DNA of 64,000 bases from CBDCFT01 sp965216365 (GTDB taxonomy: Bacteria > Pseudomonadota > Gammaproteobacteria > Arenicellales > CBDCFT01), in the NCBI GenBank assembly GCA_965216365.1, contig CBDCFT010000015.1, positions 1 to 64,000 on the forward strand, written 5' to 3'. The notes beneath the pieces were generated by a model that did no database searches, was not told the origin of the DNA, and was given only the letters and a program-made list of their open reading frames with translations. How positions within the stretch are numbered: the first letter of the stretch is position 1; each line of letters opens with the position of its first letter. This document shows, piece by piece, positions 36,591 to 45,588 of the stretch. Both the position numbers and the translations under genes were made by a program.

Positions 36591-36829
36591 TCATTCGGGT
36601 ACATTAGGTACATCGGTATTCGGTTCGATCGCAAACCCAAGAAAGTGCATATTGTCTTCCATGTCTCCGTTTTTAACGTAGATTTCAATATCACCTACAC
36701 CGGAGTCAGACTTATAGTCGCTTGAGATATGAAAATGTTGATCTTTGTCGTTTTTTATCATCTGAAGAAGATTGACCAGTTCATCAATTTCATTTTCGTT
36801 TAAACCAATAACAATCCCTTACCATCCAT
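36591..36829 (-). pseudogene. Small acidic protein gene, frame broken near its start
   Basis: The minus strand reads about 70 clean codons from GLNENEIDELVNLLQM through HFHISSDYKSDSGVGDIEIY to a TGA at 36591. The ATG at 36829 followed by MDGKG lies in a different frame; adding one base to the GGG near 36818 gives MDGKGIVIGLNENE, a sensible start. The product would be about 79 residues, acidic, soluble and without cysteines. I do not recognise the family with confidence; the layout is reminiscent of small immunity-type proteins. No toxin-like partner is seen next to it. Confidence 0.55.
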
Positions 36830-36882
36830 TTTTTCAGTTCTCAATATCCAAATACATTTTGATGTCGCCTTTGGTTTAAAAT

Positions 36883-37741
36883 TTAATCCGGCAGCCGATG
36901 ACTCGGCTCGAAAAACTCAATAACGGTTGATGTTTCCGGTCGCACACCATGCCAGATGAAAAACGATTCGGCGGCTTGTTCCACCAGCATGCCGATACCG
37001 TCCGCGGTGCGGGCGGCGCCGTGTTCATTGGCCCAAAGCATAAATACGGTAGGTTTGTCGGCATACATCATGTCGTAGGCCAAGGCATTTTCATTGAATA
37101 ATTGATCAGGCAACGGCGGCAAATCGCCTGACAAACTCGCGGCTGTCGCGTTAATCACTAAGTTGAAGGTTTGTCCATGTAACTTGTCAAAACTGCAGGC
37201 GATAATGCCACCTAAATCTTTGAACTGATCCGCTAAAGCAACCGCCTTATCAACCGTGCGATTCGCAATAGTTAATTGAGCAGGACTTTTTTCCAGCAAC
37301 GGTTGCAACACACCACGCACTGCTCCACCCGCACCCAGCACGAGAATATTTTTTCCCCGCTAATGGGCATCGCAGATTTTGTTCAAGATCGGTGATCAGA
37401 CCAACGCCGTCGGTGTTATCTCCCAATAACCTGCCGTCTTCGAATTTAATTGTGTTCACGGCCTCAGCGCGATGCGCACGAGGACTCAGCTCATCCGCCA
37501 AACGCCAGGCTTCAACCTTAAATGGCACAGTGATATTCAAACCACGTCCACCGTTGCTTTGAAAATGTTGCACCGCTTGTTCAAAACCACCCACATCCAC
37601 CTGGATGGTGTCGTACTCCAAACGAATGCCGCATTGCTCGCCAAATAATTGATGAATTCTAGGCGACTTACTATGCGCGACGGGATTACCCATCACGGCA
37701 TATCGTGGCGGTAGTGCGCTGAAATCAAAAATGTCGGTCAT
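36883..37741 (-). pseudogene. aroE: Shikimate dehydrogenase, frameshifted at an A6 run
   Basis: NADP-dependent shikimate pathway enzyme. The N-terminal part from ATG 37741 has AVMGNPVAHSKSPRIHQLF, GLNITVPFK (catalytic Lys) and LGDNTDGVGL. The C-terminal part has the NADP-binding LGAGGAVRGVLQPLL and the NRT motif. The frame breaks at GGGGAAAAAATATT near 37358; five A instead of six restores GKNILVLGAGG. aroE is required for aromatic amino acids in most free-living bacteria, so a consensus error is likely. Confidence 0.88.
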
Positions 37742-37982
37742 TGGTAGTGGAAAAACGAATTGGCTTCTAAGGAACGTCTGATTAATTATGTCATTTCCAT
37801 CCTTTAGTCCATTAACGGCACATCCGTATACCACTCCTCGAGTAAAGCGAGGAATCTTATTCAAAGATAAATCAAGATATTCAATCGATTATTAGATTTT
37901 TCCCGGAGTTTATCCTGAACCCGCTCGCGGGCTTGAGGAGCTGAAATGACAACCTTGGATTAATCAGAAGTTCCCTAAAATT

Positions 37983-39083
37983 TCAGGCGGCGGCAGATAA
38001 TCTCACCGGCAGACGTTGCCGGCCCCAGCTTCCGGGTTTACTTTCAAACACCCCGGCACAGCGTGTCCCACATGTTTCGCAACAACCCTTGGCATCCAGC
38101 TTCCACTGGCCTAATTCATACCAGTCACGTTCAATCAAACATTCGCCGCAGTTGTGACAATACGTGCTGCCACCGTCGCCGTCATGCACATTGCCGGTAA
38201 ACACATAACGCAAGCCATTATCCATAGCGATGCGGCGTGCCCGGGTCAAGGTTGATTTAGGTGTAGCCTGCTTGTCCTGCATTTTCCAATCCGGATGAAA
38301 CGCGCTGAAATGCAACGGTACTTCTACTCCTAAATGTTCGCCTATCCACGCACTCATTTCATCTATTTCCTTGTCGGAATCGTTTTCGCCGGGAATCAGC
38401 AGCGTTGTTAATTCAAACCAGACATCGGTTTCGTGTTTTAAATATTCCAGCGTTTCCAAAACAGGTTGCAGTTCGCCGCCGCAAAGTTTTTTGTAAAAAC
38501 GTTCGGTGAATGCTTTCAGGTCAATGTTGGCCGCATCCATGTGGTCGAAAAACTCCACGCGTGGCTCGGGACAGACATAGCCTGCGGTCACGGCGACGGA
38601 TTTGACACCGGTCTCGTGACACCCTTGCGCGATATCGATAGCGTACTCGTGAAATATAGTCGGATCGTTATAGGTAAACGCGACGCTGCGGCAGTCCAGG
38701 CGTTTTGCGGTGGCTGCGATTTTTTCCGGTGAAGCGCTGTCAGCCAGCGTGTCGACCTCTCGCGACTTGCTGATGTCCCAGTTCTGGCAAAACTTACACG
38801 CGAGATTACAGCCAGCGGTACCGAATGATAAAACCGGCGTGCCAGGCAGAAAATGATTCAACGGTTTTTTCTCGATGGGATCGACACAGAATCCGCTGGA
38901 ACGACCATAAGTCGTGAGAACGATTTCATCGTTTTGCCGCATGCGCACAAAACACAGGCCACGCTGACCTTCGCGCAAACGGCATGCGCGTGGACACACG
39001 TCGCATTGCAAACGCTCATCCGCAAGCTTATGCCAGTAACGGGTGGGAACGATGCTATTGAAATCGGGATTGGATGCAACCAT
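37983..39083 (-). CDS. amrS: AmmeMemoRadiSam system radical SAM enzyme
   Basis: A 366-residue radical SAM protein from ATG 39083 (a TTG at 39089 is possible). The 4Fe-4S motif is CNLACKFC (Cys 92, 96, 99). An N-terminal cysteine group (CDVCPRACRLREGQRGLC) and a C-terminal zinc-ribbon-like set (CHNCGE and CCETCGTRC) are typical of the family. It is divergent from the MEMO1-like and AMMECR1 genes; the three co-occur widely but the reaction is not established. Confidence 0.92.
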   Translation of the reverse strand: MVASNPDFNSIVPTRYWHKLADERLQCDVCPRACRLREGQRGLCFVRMRQNDEIVLTTYGRSSGFCVDPIEKKPLNHFLPGTPVLSFGTAGCNLACKFCQNWDISKSREVDTLADSASPEKIAATAKRLDCRSVAFTYNDPTIFHEYAIDIAQGCHETGVKSVAVTAGYVCPEPRVEFFDHMDAANIDLKAFTERFYKKLCGGELQPVLETLEYLKHETDVWFELTTLLIPGENDSDKEIDEMSAWIGEHLGVEVPLHFSAFHPDWKMQDKQATPKSTLTRARRIAMDNGLRYVFTGNVHDGDGGSTYCHNCGECLIERDWYELGQWKLDAKGCCETCGTRCAGVFESKPGSWGRQRLPVRLSAAA

Positions 39084-39111
39084 AACCAAGAATACCTATA
39101 CAGCTATTGGA

Positions 39112-39117
39112 TATAAT
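39112..39117 (+). promoter_or_regulatory. Candidate -10 box for the MEMO1/AMMECR1 pair
   Basis: A perfect TATAAT lies 30 bases before the ATG of the MEMO1-like gene in the short divergent region. No good -35 is seen at 16-18 bases, so the call rests on the -10 only. Confidence 0.4.
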
Positions 39118-39146
39118 ACGCCTATTCCCCCGCAGGTGTGAATGCA

Positions 39147-39956
39147 ATGGATAAAATTCGTCAACCCGCCGTTGCCGGCACGTTTTACCCGGCCAGTCCG
39201 CGTGAATTACAGGCGCAGGTAGACGGCTTTCTCGCCGGGGTAAAAAATAATTTCGCTGCACCGAAAGCGTTGATCGCACCCCATGCCGGTTACATTTATT
39301 CCGGGCCGGTAGCAGCCTCGGCTTACGCCTCCATCTGCAAACGGGCAGCCACGATAAATCGGGTTGTATTACTCGGGCCGGCACATCTTGTGTTTGTGCA
39401 AGGTGTTGCCGCCAGTAGTGCGGATAAATTCCGCACACCGTTGGGGGATATCGCGCTCGATCAATCCTGTATTACCGACTTGGTTAGCCGTTATTCATTC
39501 GTGAATATTCTGGATGAGGCGCACACCCAGGAACACAGCCTTGAAGCGCATCTTCCCTTTCTACAACGCATACTGGATGAATTTTCGTTGATTCCATTAG
39601 CCGTCGGCGAAGCAGACAATGAACAAATCGCTTCATTGTTGGAGACACTTTGGGGTGGGCCGGAAACCTTGATCGTTATCAGTTCCGATTTAAGTCATTA
39701 CCACGACTATGCTACTGCCCAACGCATGGATCGTGCGACCAGCGCAGCGATTGAGCAACTGCAACCGGAACGCATTCAATACGAAGATGCCTGTGGCCGT
39801 GTACCTATCAACGGGTTGCTACAAGCAGCGAAATATTACGGCCTGGAAGCGACAAATATTGATTTGCGCAACTCGGGCGATACCGCCGGACCACGCGATC
39901 AAGTAGTCGGTTACGGCGCCTATTTATTTCATGAGTCGCGTGACAACCAGGCATAA
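39147..39956 (+). CDS. amrB: AmmeMemoRadiSam system protein B (MEMO1-like)
   Basis: A 269-residue MEMO1 family protein, related in fold to class III extradiol dioxygenases. Conserved parts are IRQPAVAGTFYPASPRELQ, IAPHAGYIYSGPVAA, VLLGPAHLVF, QEHSLEAHLPFLQ and SSDLSHYHDYATA, with histidines in the metal-site positions. The ATG at 39147 is preferred to the GTG at 39138 for Shine-Dalgarno spacing (AGG at 39134-39136). It overlaps the AMMECR1 gene by 26 bases. Confidence 0.93.
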   Translation: MDKIRQPAVAGTFYPASPRELQAQVDGFLAGVKNNFAAPKALIAPHAGYIYSGPVAASAYASICKRAATINRVVLLGPAHLVFVQGVAASSADKFRTPLGDIALDQSCITDLVSRYSFVNILDEAHTQEHSLEAHLPFLQRILDEFSLIPLAVGEADNEQIASLLETLWGGPETLIVISSDLSHYHDYATAQRMDRATSAAIEQLQPERIQYEDACGRVPINGLLQAAKYYGLEATNIDLRNSGDTAGPRDQVVGYGAYLFHESRDNQA

Positions 39957-40506
39957 GGATTGGTTGTCGTCGCTTGCGTGGCAATCCATTCGGTACGGAC
40001 TGGATACCGGTAAACCGCTGAGTGTCGACACCGGTTCAGTGGCACCGGAATTACGAACGTATCGTTCCTGTTTCGTCACTCTTGAGCATGCGCATCGACT
40101 GCGGGGTTGTGTCGGCAGTGTGAGAGCAAAACGCATGCTCGTAGAAGAAGTAGCAACCAATGCATACGGTGCGGCGTTTCGCGATACACGTTTTGAGCGT
40201 CTGCAACAGACAGAACTCGACGCGTTACAAGTGGAAATCTCGGTTTTATCAACACCCGAAGCGCTTGCCGTGCAATCCGAGAACGAACTTCTGAAAAAAT
40301 TAACACCGGGTAAAGACGGACTGATCCTTACTCAAGGTGCGCTGCAAGCGACCTTCCTGCCTGCGGTTTGGGAAAAATTGCCCTCGCCGACGGATTTTAT
40401 CCGGGAATTGAAACGGAAAGCGGGATTTACTCTGGACTATTGGTCAGAGTCGATTATCGTCGAGCGATATACGACAGAAACGTGGGTTGCGGAAGCTCAA
40501 ACATAG
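39931..40506 (+). CDS. amrA: AmmeMemoRadiSam system protein A (AMMECR1-like)
   Basis: A 191-residue AMMECR1 domain protein. The hallmark LRGCVGS is present, followed by AFRDTRFERLQQTELDALQVEISVLS and QGALQATFLPAVWEKL. It starts at ATG 39931 inside the end of the MEMO1-like gene, implying coupled translation, and overlaps the convergent GST gene by ten bases at its end. The function is unknown; the three-gene set suggests a shared modification pathway. Confidence 0.93.
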   Translation: MSRVTTRHKDWLSSLAWQSIRYGLDTGKPLSVDTGSVAPELRTYRSCFVTLEHAHRLRGCVGSVRAKRMLVEEVATNAYGAAFRDTRFERLQQTELDALQVEISVLSTPEALAVQSENELLKKLTPGKDGLILTQGALQATFLPAVWEKLPSPTDFIRELKRKAGFTLDYWSESIIVERYTTETWVAEAQT

Positions 40507-41138
40507 TCCGGGCAGGTTTTCATAAAACTCTCTCGTTTTCTTATACGGCTCAACCAATCTGACAATCGAGGTTGTTGGGATACCAAACGACTTCCTTCAG
40601 GTGTTTCGACAAAGTAAGCCAACATGGGTGCAGTGTGGAGATCGGCCAGGCTTGGATTTTCTCCTACGAGAAACACTTGTTCAGACAGTTGTCTGGACAG
40701 TTCTGCTAAACATATCTCGGCCAACGGTAATGCTCGCTCGATTTTTTCTTCGTCAGATATTTCGTTCTCTAGCGGCTTCACGATACGTTCAACAAAAACA
40801 TCCCAAATCATCGGGCGGTAAGCATAGGAATCGAGCGAACTAATGATTTGATTCATCCGCGCACGTAGCACGACCTCGTTTGGCTGTAGCAATCGACCGG
40901 GATAAGCCCCATCAATGTAACGCGTAATCGCGCATGTCTCATAAAGCGCAAAATCCCCATCCACCAGACAGGGGATCCGACCAAATGGGTGGAGCTTTAG
41001 ATAATATGGCGGTATTCCTTCATCGGAAAAGACATCGACCTCAACAAAATCGTAAACAATCGATTTTTCCTCCAGTACCAAGCGAACAATACGTGTGTAA
41101 ACACTTTGAGCGAGGCCGTAGACGATAGGTTGACTCAT
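40497..41138 (-). CDS. Glutathione S-transferase family protein
   Basis: A 213-residue GST fold: thioredoxin-like N-terminal domain (IVYGLAQSVYTRIVRLVLEE, then HPFGRIPCLVDGDFALYETCAITRYID with the cis-Pro and the ES/ET gamma-glutamyl site) and a helical C-terminal domain with PSLADLHTAPML. The substrate is not predictable. It is convergent with amrA. Confidence 0.9.
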   Translation of the reverse strand: MSQPIVYGLAQSVYTRIVRLVLEEKSIVYDFVEVDVFSDEGIPPYYLKLHPFGRIPCLVDGDFALYETCAITRYIDGAYPGRLLQPNEVVLRARMNQIISSLDSYAYRPMIWDVFVERIVKPLENEISDEEKIERALPLAEICLAELSRQLSEQVFLVGENPSLADLHTAPMLAYFVETPEGSRLVSQQPRLSDWLSRIRKRESFMKTCPDYV

Positions 41139-41160
41139 GAGTCACTTAAAACTAGGACCA

Positions 41161-41229
41161 TAGCCCGGATGAAACAAAGTGGAATCCGGGAATGAGTCCC
41201 AGATTGCGCTGCGCTTCATCTGGGCTACG
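41161..41229. repeat. Dispersed bulged-palindrome repeat
   Basis: TAGCCCGGATGAAACAAAGT, GGAATCCGGG, then CCCAGATTGCGCTGCGCTTC, ATCTGGGCTACG. Outer and inner arms pair to give a long imperfect hairpin. This is a widespread gammaproteobacterial intergenic element; a half-copy is at 35659-35690. Confidence 0.7.
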
Positions 41230-41302
41230 TTTGCTAACTACTAAACCCGCAACCTGCCTGAGTATGAGTATTCACCCGTTGCACTCACCGGGCATTTGAA
41301 CT

Positions 41303-41929
41303 CTACCGTTTTTTCTTTCCTTCCACCCAACGGATCAACGGCCGCCATTGATCGATGTCCTGATCGACTGCGGACGGTGCCATTTCAAAAATGCCGATGC
41401 CTTTTTCCGCAGCGCGAATGTAGTTTTGCGTATCACGCAGGTGCGTGACAAAGGGAATGCCCAAGCTTTTAAGAAATTTTTCCAGTTGGGAGTAAATCAG
41501 CGTGTTCTCGCGTACTCTGTTGGCTAGAACGCCGATTTGTTTATTTTTAATTTTTCTCTCCAGCAGCAACTCACCGATAAAATGAGCGGCGGCGCGGATA
41601 TCGATGGGTGATGGCAACACAGGAATAAGCACGGCGTTGGCGGCCTGAACCAGATGGTCAACCTGGTTGATACTGGTGCGCGCCGGTGCATCGATAACGA
41701 CACGCTGCACACCTTTTGGCACGTGCAGTGTATTTGGGCCACCCTTGACCGCGCGAATGGGTTCGACGTTTTCCGGCCGTTGTTTCAACCAGTCGAGGGT
41801 TGATTGCTGGGGGTCACAATCAACCAGGGCGGTTGAAACTCCCCAAAGCGCGTAATAACTGGCGAGATTAGTGGCGATGGTGGTTTTTCCGCAGCCACCT
41901 TTTGGGTTAACGACTAGGATTTTTCGCAT
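41303..41929 (-). CDS. ParA/MinD-type ATPase, orphan
   Basis: A 208-residue deviant Walker ATPase from ATG 41929 (a GTG at 41938 is less likely). The P-loop is KGGCGKTT (residues 10-17), VDCDPQQSTLDWLKQRP follows, and VVIDAPAR is the Walker B. No ParB gene is adjacent, and the protein lacks an N-terminal HTH. Such small orphan ParAs position cargo such as chemoreceptor arrays or other complexes on the nucleoid. The cargo is unknown here. Confidence 0.85.
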   Translation of the reverse strand: MRKILVVNPKGGCGKTTIATNLASYYALWGVSTALVDCDPQQSTLDWLKQRPENVEPIRAVKGGPNTLHVPKGVQRVVIDAPARTSINQVDHLVQAANAVLIPVLPSPIDIRAAAHFIGELLLERKIKNKQIGVLANRVRENTLIYSQLEKFLKSLGIPFVTHLRDTQNYIRAAEKGIGIFEMAPSAVDQDIDQWRPLIRWVEGKKKR

Positions 41930-42002
41930 ATACGGCACTCAGGAAGTCATTTGTGGGTGCGAGGATACCGGGAATTACGCCGTCTTGCCACGGGGTCAGG
42001 CT

Positions 42003-42860
42003 TTAGAGATAAGCCAGCAAAATGCCGCCGAATACGGCGGCGCCAAACCAGGTGTTGTTCAAAAAGGCCTTGAAACACTGCGCCGGAACCCGTTCACGGC
42101 ACAAAACCTGTTGATATACCGAGAATCCGGCTGCCAGCAGCAAGCCAATATAGTAGTAAATATTCAGCCCGTGCATGAAACCAACAAGGGCCAGGATTAT
42201 CAACGTAACGATCTGAAAAATGCCGACAATCAATAAATCGTTCTCGCCGAATAGTAACGCGCTGGATTTAACTCCGATCTTGATGTCATCCGGCCGGTCC
42301 ACCATGGCATACCAGGTGTCATAAGCCATTACCCAGACAATATTGGCCAGCAGCAAAAGCCAGCCCAGTGCCGGGACGCGGCTCTGAATTGCCGCGAACG
42401 CCATGGGTATTCCCCAACCAAAGGCGATGCCGAGATACGCCTGGGGAAGATAGGTGAATCGTTTAAATACAGGGTAGGTCGCCGCGAGGATTATCCCGAC
42501 ACCAGCGTATAAAAGCGTTGTGCGATTCAACGTTAACACCAGTGCCAGTGCTATCAGGCCTAGTATTACAAACAAGATCAGCGCTTGCGATGGTTGCACT
42601 GCGCCGGTTGCCAAGGGCCGCTCGTGCGTGCGTTCAACATGAGGATCGACGTCACGATCGATATAGTCATTGATCACACAGCCTGCCGCGCGCATGACGA
42701 ACGTGCCGATAACGAAGATTAAAACAACGTACGCCGGAGGATGACCATCACCCGCAATCCATAACGCCCACAATGTCGGCCACAGCAATAACAGCGAACC
42801 GACAGGCCGGTCCAGACGCATGAGTTTTGCGTAGTGCAGAAATTTTTCAGAACTAAACAT
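42003..42860 (-). CDS. ubiA: 4-hydroxybenzoate polyprenyltransferase
   Basis: A 285-residue multi-pass membrane prenyltransferase of ubiquinone synthesis. The first Asp-rich motif is INDYIDRDVDPHVERT and the second YDTWYAMVDRPDDIKIGVKS, both binding prenyl diphosphate through Mg2+. KLMRLDRPVGSLLLLWPTLW at the N-terminus is characteristic. It overlaps recG by eight bases. No ubiC is next to it. Confidence 0.95.
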   Translation of the reverse strand: MFSSEKFLHYAKLMRLDRPVGSLLLLWPTLWALWIAGDGHPPAYVVLIFVIGTFVMRAAGCVINDYIDRDVDPHVERTHERPLATGAVQPSQALILFVILGLIALALVLTLNRTTLLYAGVGIILAATYPVFKRFTYLPQAYLGIAFGWGIPMAFAAIQSRVPALGWLLLLANIVWVMAYDTWYAMVDRPDDIKIGVKSSALLFGENDLLIVGIFQIVTLIILALVGFMHGLNIYYYIGLLLAAGFSVYQQVLCRERVPAQCFKAFLNNTWFGAAVFGGILLAYL

Positions 42861-44922
42861 GCGCGTATTCTGCTCGCGCCCTGACCCATCGTTGAATCAA
42901 GGGGTCAACGTTTTCGGGGCACTCTTTGATAAGCATGCTGGCCGCGCGTTCAATCTTCGGTAATAACGCCCGATCACGTATAAGATCGGCGATATACAAT
43001 CGTTGTTCACCGGTCTGGCGCGTGCCCAGCACTTCGCCAGGGCCACGTTGTTCGAGGTCACATTGGGCGATTTCAAAACCGTCTTTAGTACGTCGCATGA
43101 CCGCCAGGCGCTCTTTCGCAAACCGGCTTAGCGGTGCTTGATACATTAAAACACAAGCGGATTGCTGCGAGCCGCGTCCTACCCGGCCACGCAGTTGGTG
43201 CAACTGCGCAAGACCCAAACGCTCCGCGTTTTCGATCACCATCAAACTGGCGTTCGGAACATCCACACCGACCTCAATGACCGTAGTTGCTACCAATAAA
43301 TCTATCTCGTGATTACGAAATGCGCGCATGACAGCATCTTTTTCAATCGGTTTCATACGACCATGAATTAATGCAATACGCAACTCCGGAAAAGTTTCAC
43401 GCAATATGGTTTCGGTTTCAGTCGCGGCCTGCACCTGCAACACTTCCGACTCTTCGATAACCGGACACACCCAGTAAGCTTGCCTACCCTGGCGGCAGGC
43501 CTGCTCCACGCGCGACTGTACCTCATCACGGCGCGTATTGGACACGACGACCGTTTCGACCGGCTGCCGACCGGGTGGTAGTTCATCGATACTCGAAACA
43601 TCGAGGTCGGCGTAAAACACCATGGCAAGGGAACGTGGTATCGGAGTCGCGGTCATGGTGATTTGGTGCGGCACCACATTTTCGTCCATGCCTTTTTGCC
43701 GCAAGGCCAAACGCTGGTCGACGCCAAAACGATGTTGTTCATCGACAATGATTAAACCGAGATGCGCGAATTCCACGTCCTGTTGAAACAAGGCATGGGT
43801 TCCAACTGCAACCGGCACGCCGTTTGCGATGTCTTCGATGGTTTGACGCCGGGCGGCTGCAGTTAGTTTGCCGGTTAACCAGGCGATTTTAATATGCAAA
43901 GGTTCCAGCCAGCCACTGAGGATCTGATAATGTTGTTCAGCCAGCAATTCGGTTGGCGCCATAAATGCGACCTGCCAACCCGCATTGACCGCACGCAGCA
44001 TTGCCGATGCAGCAACCACGGTCTTGCCTGAACCGACGTCACCCTGAATCAGACGCACCGCCGGCGTGGTTTTCACCAGGTCTTTATCAAGTTCTTGCAC
44101 GACTCGTTTTTGTGCATTGGTTAGTTCAAATGGCAGTGATGCTTTCAGTCTTTTCCATGACTTTCCATCGGTTTGCAAACTGGGCGCTTTGAATTGATTA
44201 CGCCTTTGACGCATCTGGCGCAGACTTAAATGATGTCCAAGCAATTCTTCAAACGCGAGACGCTGTTGCGCCGGATGTCGGCCTTGTTGCAATAATTCCA
44301 GCTCCTGCGGTTGCGGTTTATGCACCGTATGCAGCGCACTGACCAGCGACAAATTCTTGAACTGCTGATTCAGTTTATCGGGCAAATAGTTCCGAACATT
44401 ATTTGCGCTTTTCGCTAATACTTTTTCGATAACATTGCGTAAAAGTCTTTGGGTGATGCCTTCCGTGGTAGGATAGACCGGTGTCAGCGAATCCTGCGCT
44501 GCGACTTTTGGTTCCTCAGCAAAAACCGAATACTCCGGATGAATCATTTCAATCGTATTCGGCCCCATCCGTGCTTCACCGTAACAACGTACCCAGCGTC
44601 CTTTCGCCAGGCCTTTTTGTTGCTGGTTATTAAAATAAAACAAACGCATGGTGAGTGTGCCAGTACCGTCGCTGATGCGGGTCAGCAAACTTCGCCGGCG
44701 GCCAAAAGCAACCGACGACAACTCCACGCAACCGACGATCATGCATTCGGTTCCTGCTCGCACCGCACCTATGGGTGTGATCTTGGTACGGTCCTGGTAA
44801 CGTGATGGCAGATGAAACAGCAAGTCCTGCACTGTTCCGATACCCATGCGATTCAATTTTTCCGCCAGTTTTGGACCGACCCCCGGAAGGTTGGTCAGTG
44901 ATTGTTGTTCGAGTGAATCCAA
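42853..44922 (-). CDS. recG: ATP-dependent DNA helicase RecG
   Basis: A 689-residue branch-migration helicase that acts on stalled forks and Holliday junctions. The N-terminal wedge/OB domain includes LPGVGPKLAEKLNRMG and FHLPSRYQDRT. The helicase motifs are GDVGSGKT (Walker A), DEQHRFGV (DEQH box), TATPIPRSL and QLRGRVGRG (motif VI). Full length; it forms an operon with ubiA. Confidence 0.97.
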   Translation of the reverse strand: MDSLEQQSLTNLPGVGPKLAEKLNRMGIGTVQDLLFHLPSRYQDRTKITPIGAVRAGTECMIVGCVELSSVAFGRRRSLLTRISDGTGTLTMRLFYFNNQQQKGLAKGRWVRCYGEARMGPNTIEMIHPEYSVFAEEPKVAAQDSLTPVYPTTEGITQRLLRNVIEKVLAKSANNVRNYLPDKLNQQFKNLSLVSALHTVHKPQPQELELLQQGRHPAQQRLAFEELLGHHLSLRQMRQRRNQFKAPSLQTDGKSWKRLKASLPFELTNAQKRVVQELDKDLVKTTPAVRLIQGDVGSGKTVVAASAMLRAVNAGWQVAFMAPTELLAEQHYQILSGWLEPLHIKIAWLTGKLTAAARRQTIEDIANGVPVAVGTHALFQQDVEFAHLGLIIVDEQHRFGVDQRLALRQKGMDENVVPHQITMTATPIPRSLAMVFYADLDVSSIDELPPGRQPVETVVVSNTRRDEVQSRVEQACRQGRQAYWVCPVIEESEVLQVQAATETETILRETFPELRIALIHGRMKPIEKDAVMRAFRNHEIDLLVATTVIEVGVDVPNASLMVIENAERLGLAQLHQLRGRVGRGSQQSACVLMYQAPLSRFAKERLAVMRRTKDGFEIAQCDLEQRGPGEVLGTRQTGEQRLYIADLIRDRALLPKIERAASMLIKECPENVDPLIQRWVRARAEYAHV

Positions 44923-44962
44923 TGGTCAGGTGCGCTCTGCGAGCGCGATTTATCTAACTGGA

Positions 44963-45035
44963 CTCCTGCCTGCGCAGGAGTGACGAAACGATATTCTTTA
45001 CTAAGAGAATAGTAGCAATATGCCTGCGCAGGCAT
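44963..45035. repeat. Pair of CCTGCGCAGG palindromes
   Basis: CTCCTGCCTGCGCAGGAG (44963-44980) and the 16-bp perfect palindrome ATGCCTGCGCAGGCAT (45020-45035), each followed by TGAC, lie 40 bases apart between ridA and recG. They look like two units of one dispersed repeat family. Confidence 0.6.
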
Positions 45036-45091
45036 GACAACATTGCTACAGTAAATTAAGAATTACTAATTACTGACTAAACTTGTTCAAG

Positions 45092-45478
45092 TTAACCACC
45101 CAAAACCAATACCGCCTCAACTTCGACCGGCGCACCTTTGGGCAGCGAGGAAACGCCGATAGCGGCGCGGGCGGGATAAGGTTCATCGAAGTATTCCGCC
45201 ATCACCTCATTAACTGTAGGGAAATTATCCAGATCGGTGAGATAAACCGTGAGTTTTGCGATGTCATTCAGACTGCCGCCGGCAGCTTCAGCCACCGCTT
45301 GGAGACTGTCGAACACGCGGCGTATTTTGACATCGATGCCACCGCTCACGACTTCCATGGTTTTGGGGTCGAGTGGGATCTGACCGGAGAGATAAACCGT
45401 ATCGCCAACACGCACGGCCTGGGAATAAGCGCCGATGGCGCCAGGTGCTTTATCGGTTTGAATTATTTGTCTTGACAT
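45092..45478 (-). CDS. ridA: RidA family enamine/imine deaminase
   Basis: A 128-residue RidA (YjgF) protein from ATG 45478; the upstream TTG at 45490 is unlikely. It hydrolyses reactive 2-aminoacrylate-type enamines made by PLP enzymes. GAIGAYSQAVRVGDTVYLSGQIPLD, the conserved Arg in YPARAAIGVSSLPKGAPVEVE and the trailing Glu are visible. Its position between recG and spoT is conserved. Confidence 0.94.
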   Translation of the reverse strand: MSRQIIQTDKAPGAIGAYSQAVRVGDTVYLSGQIPLDPKTMEVVSGGIDVKIRRVFDSLQAVAEAAGGSLNDIAKLTVYLTDLDNFPTVNEVMAEYFDEPYPARAAIGVSSLPKGAPVEVEAVLVLGG

Positions 45479-45588
45479 ATTGGTTTCCAATGAACTGTTT
45501 TAATTTTCTAATCGAACAGTCTAGCAAGAAACAAAAATTCCTTGCTTTACTCAAAATAGCAATCTAACAAACATGGTTTGTCTAGTAG

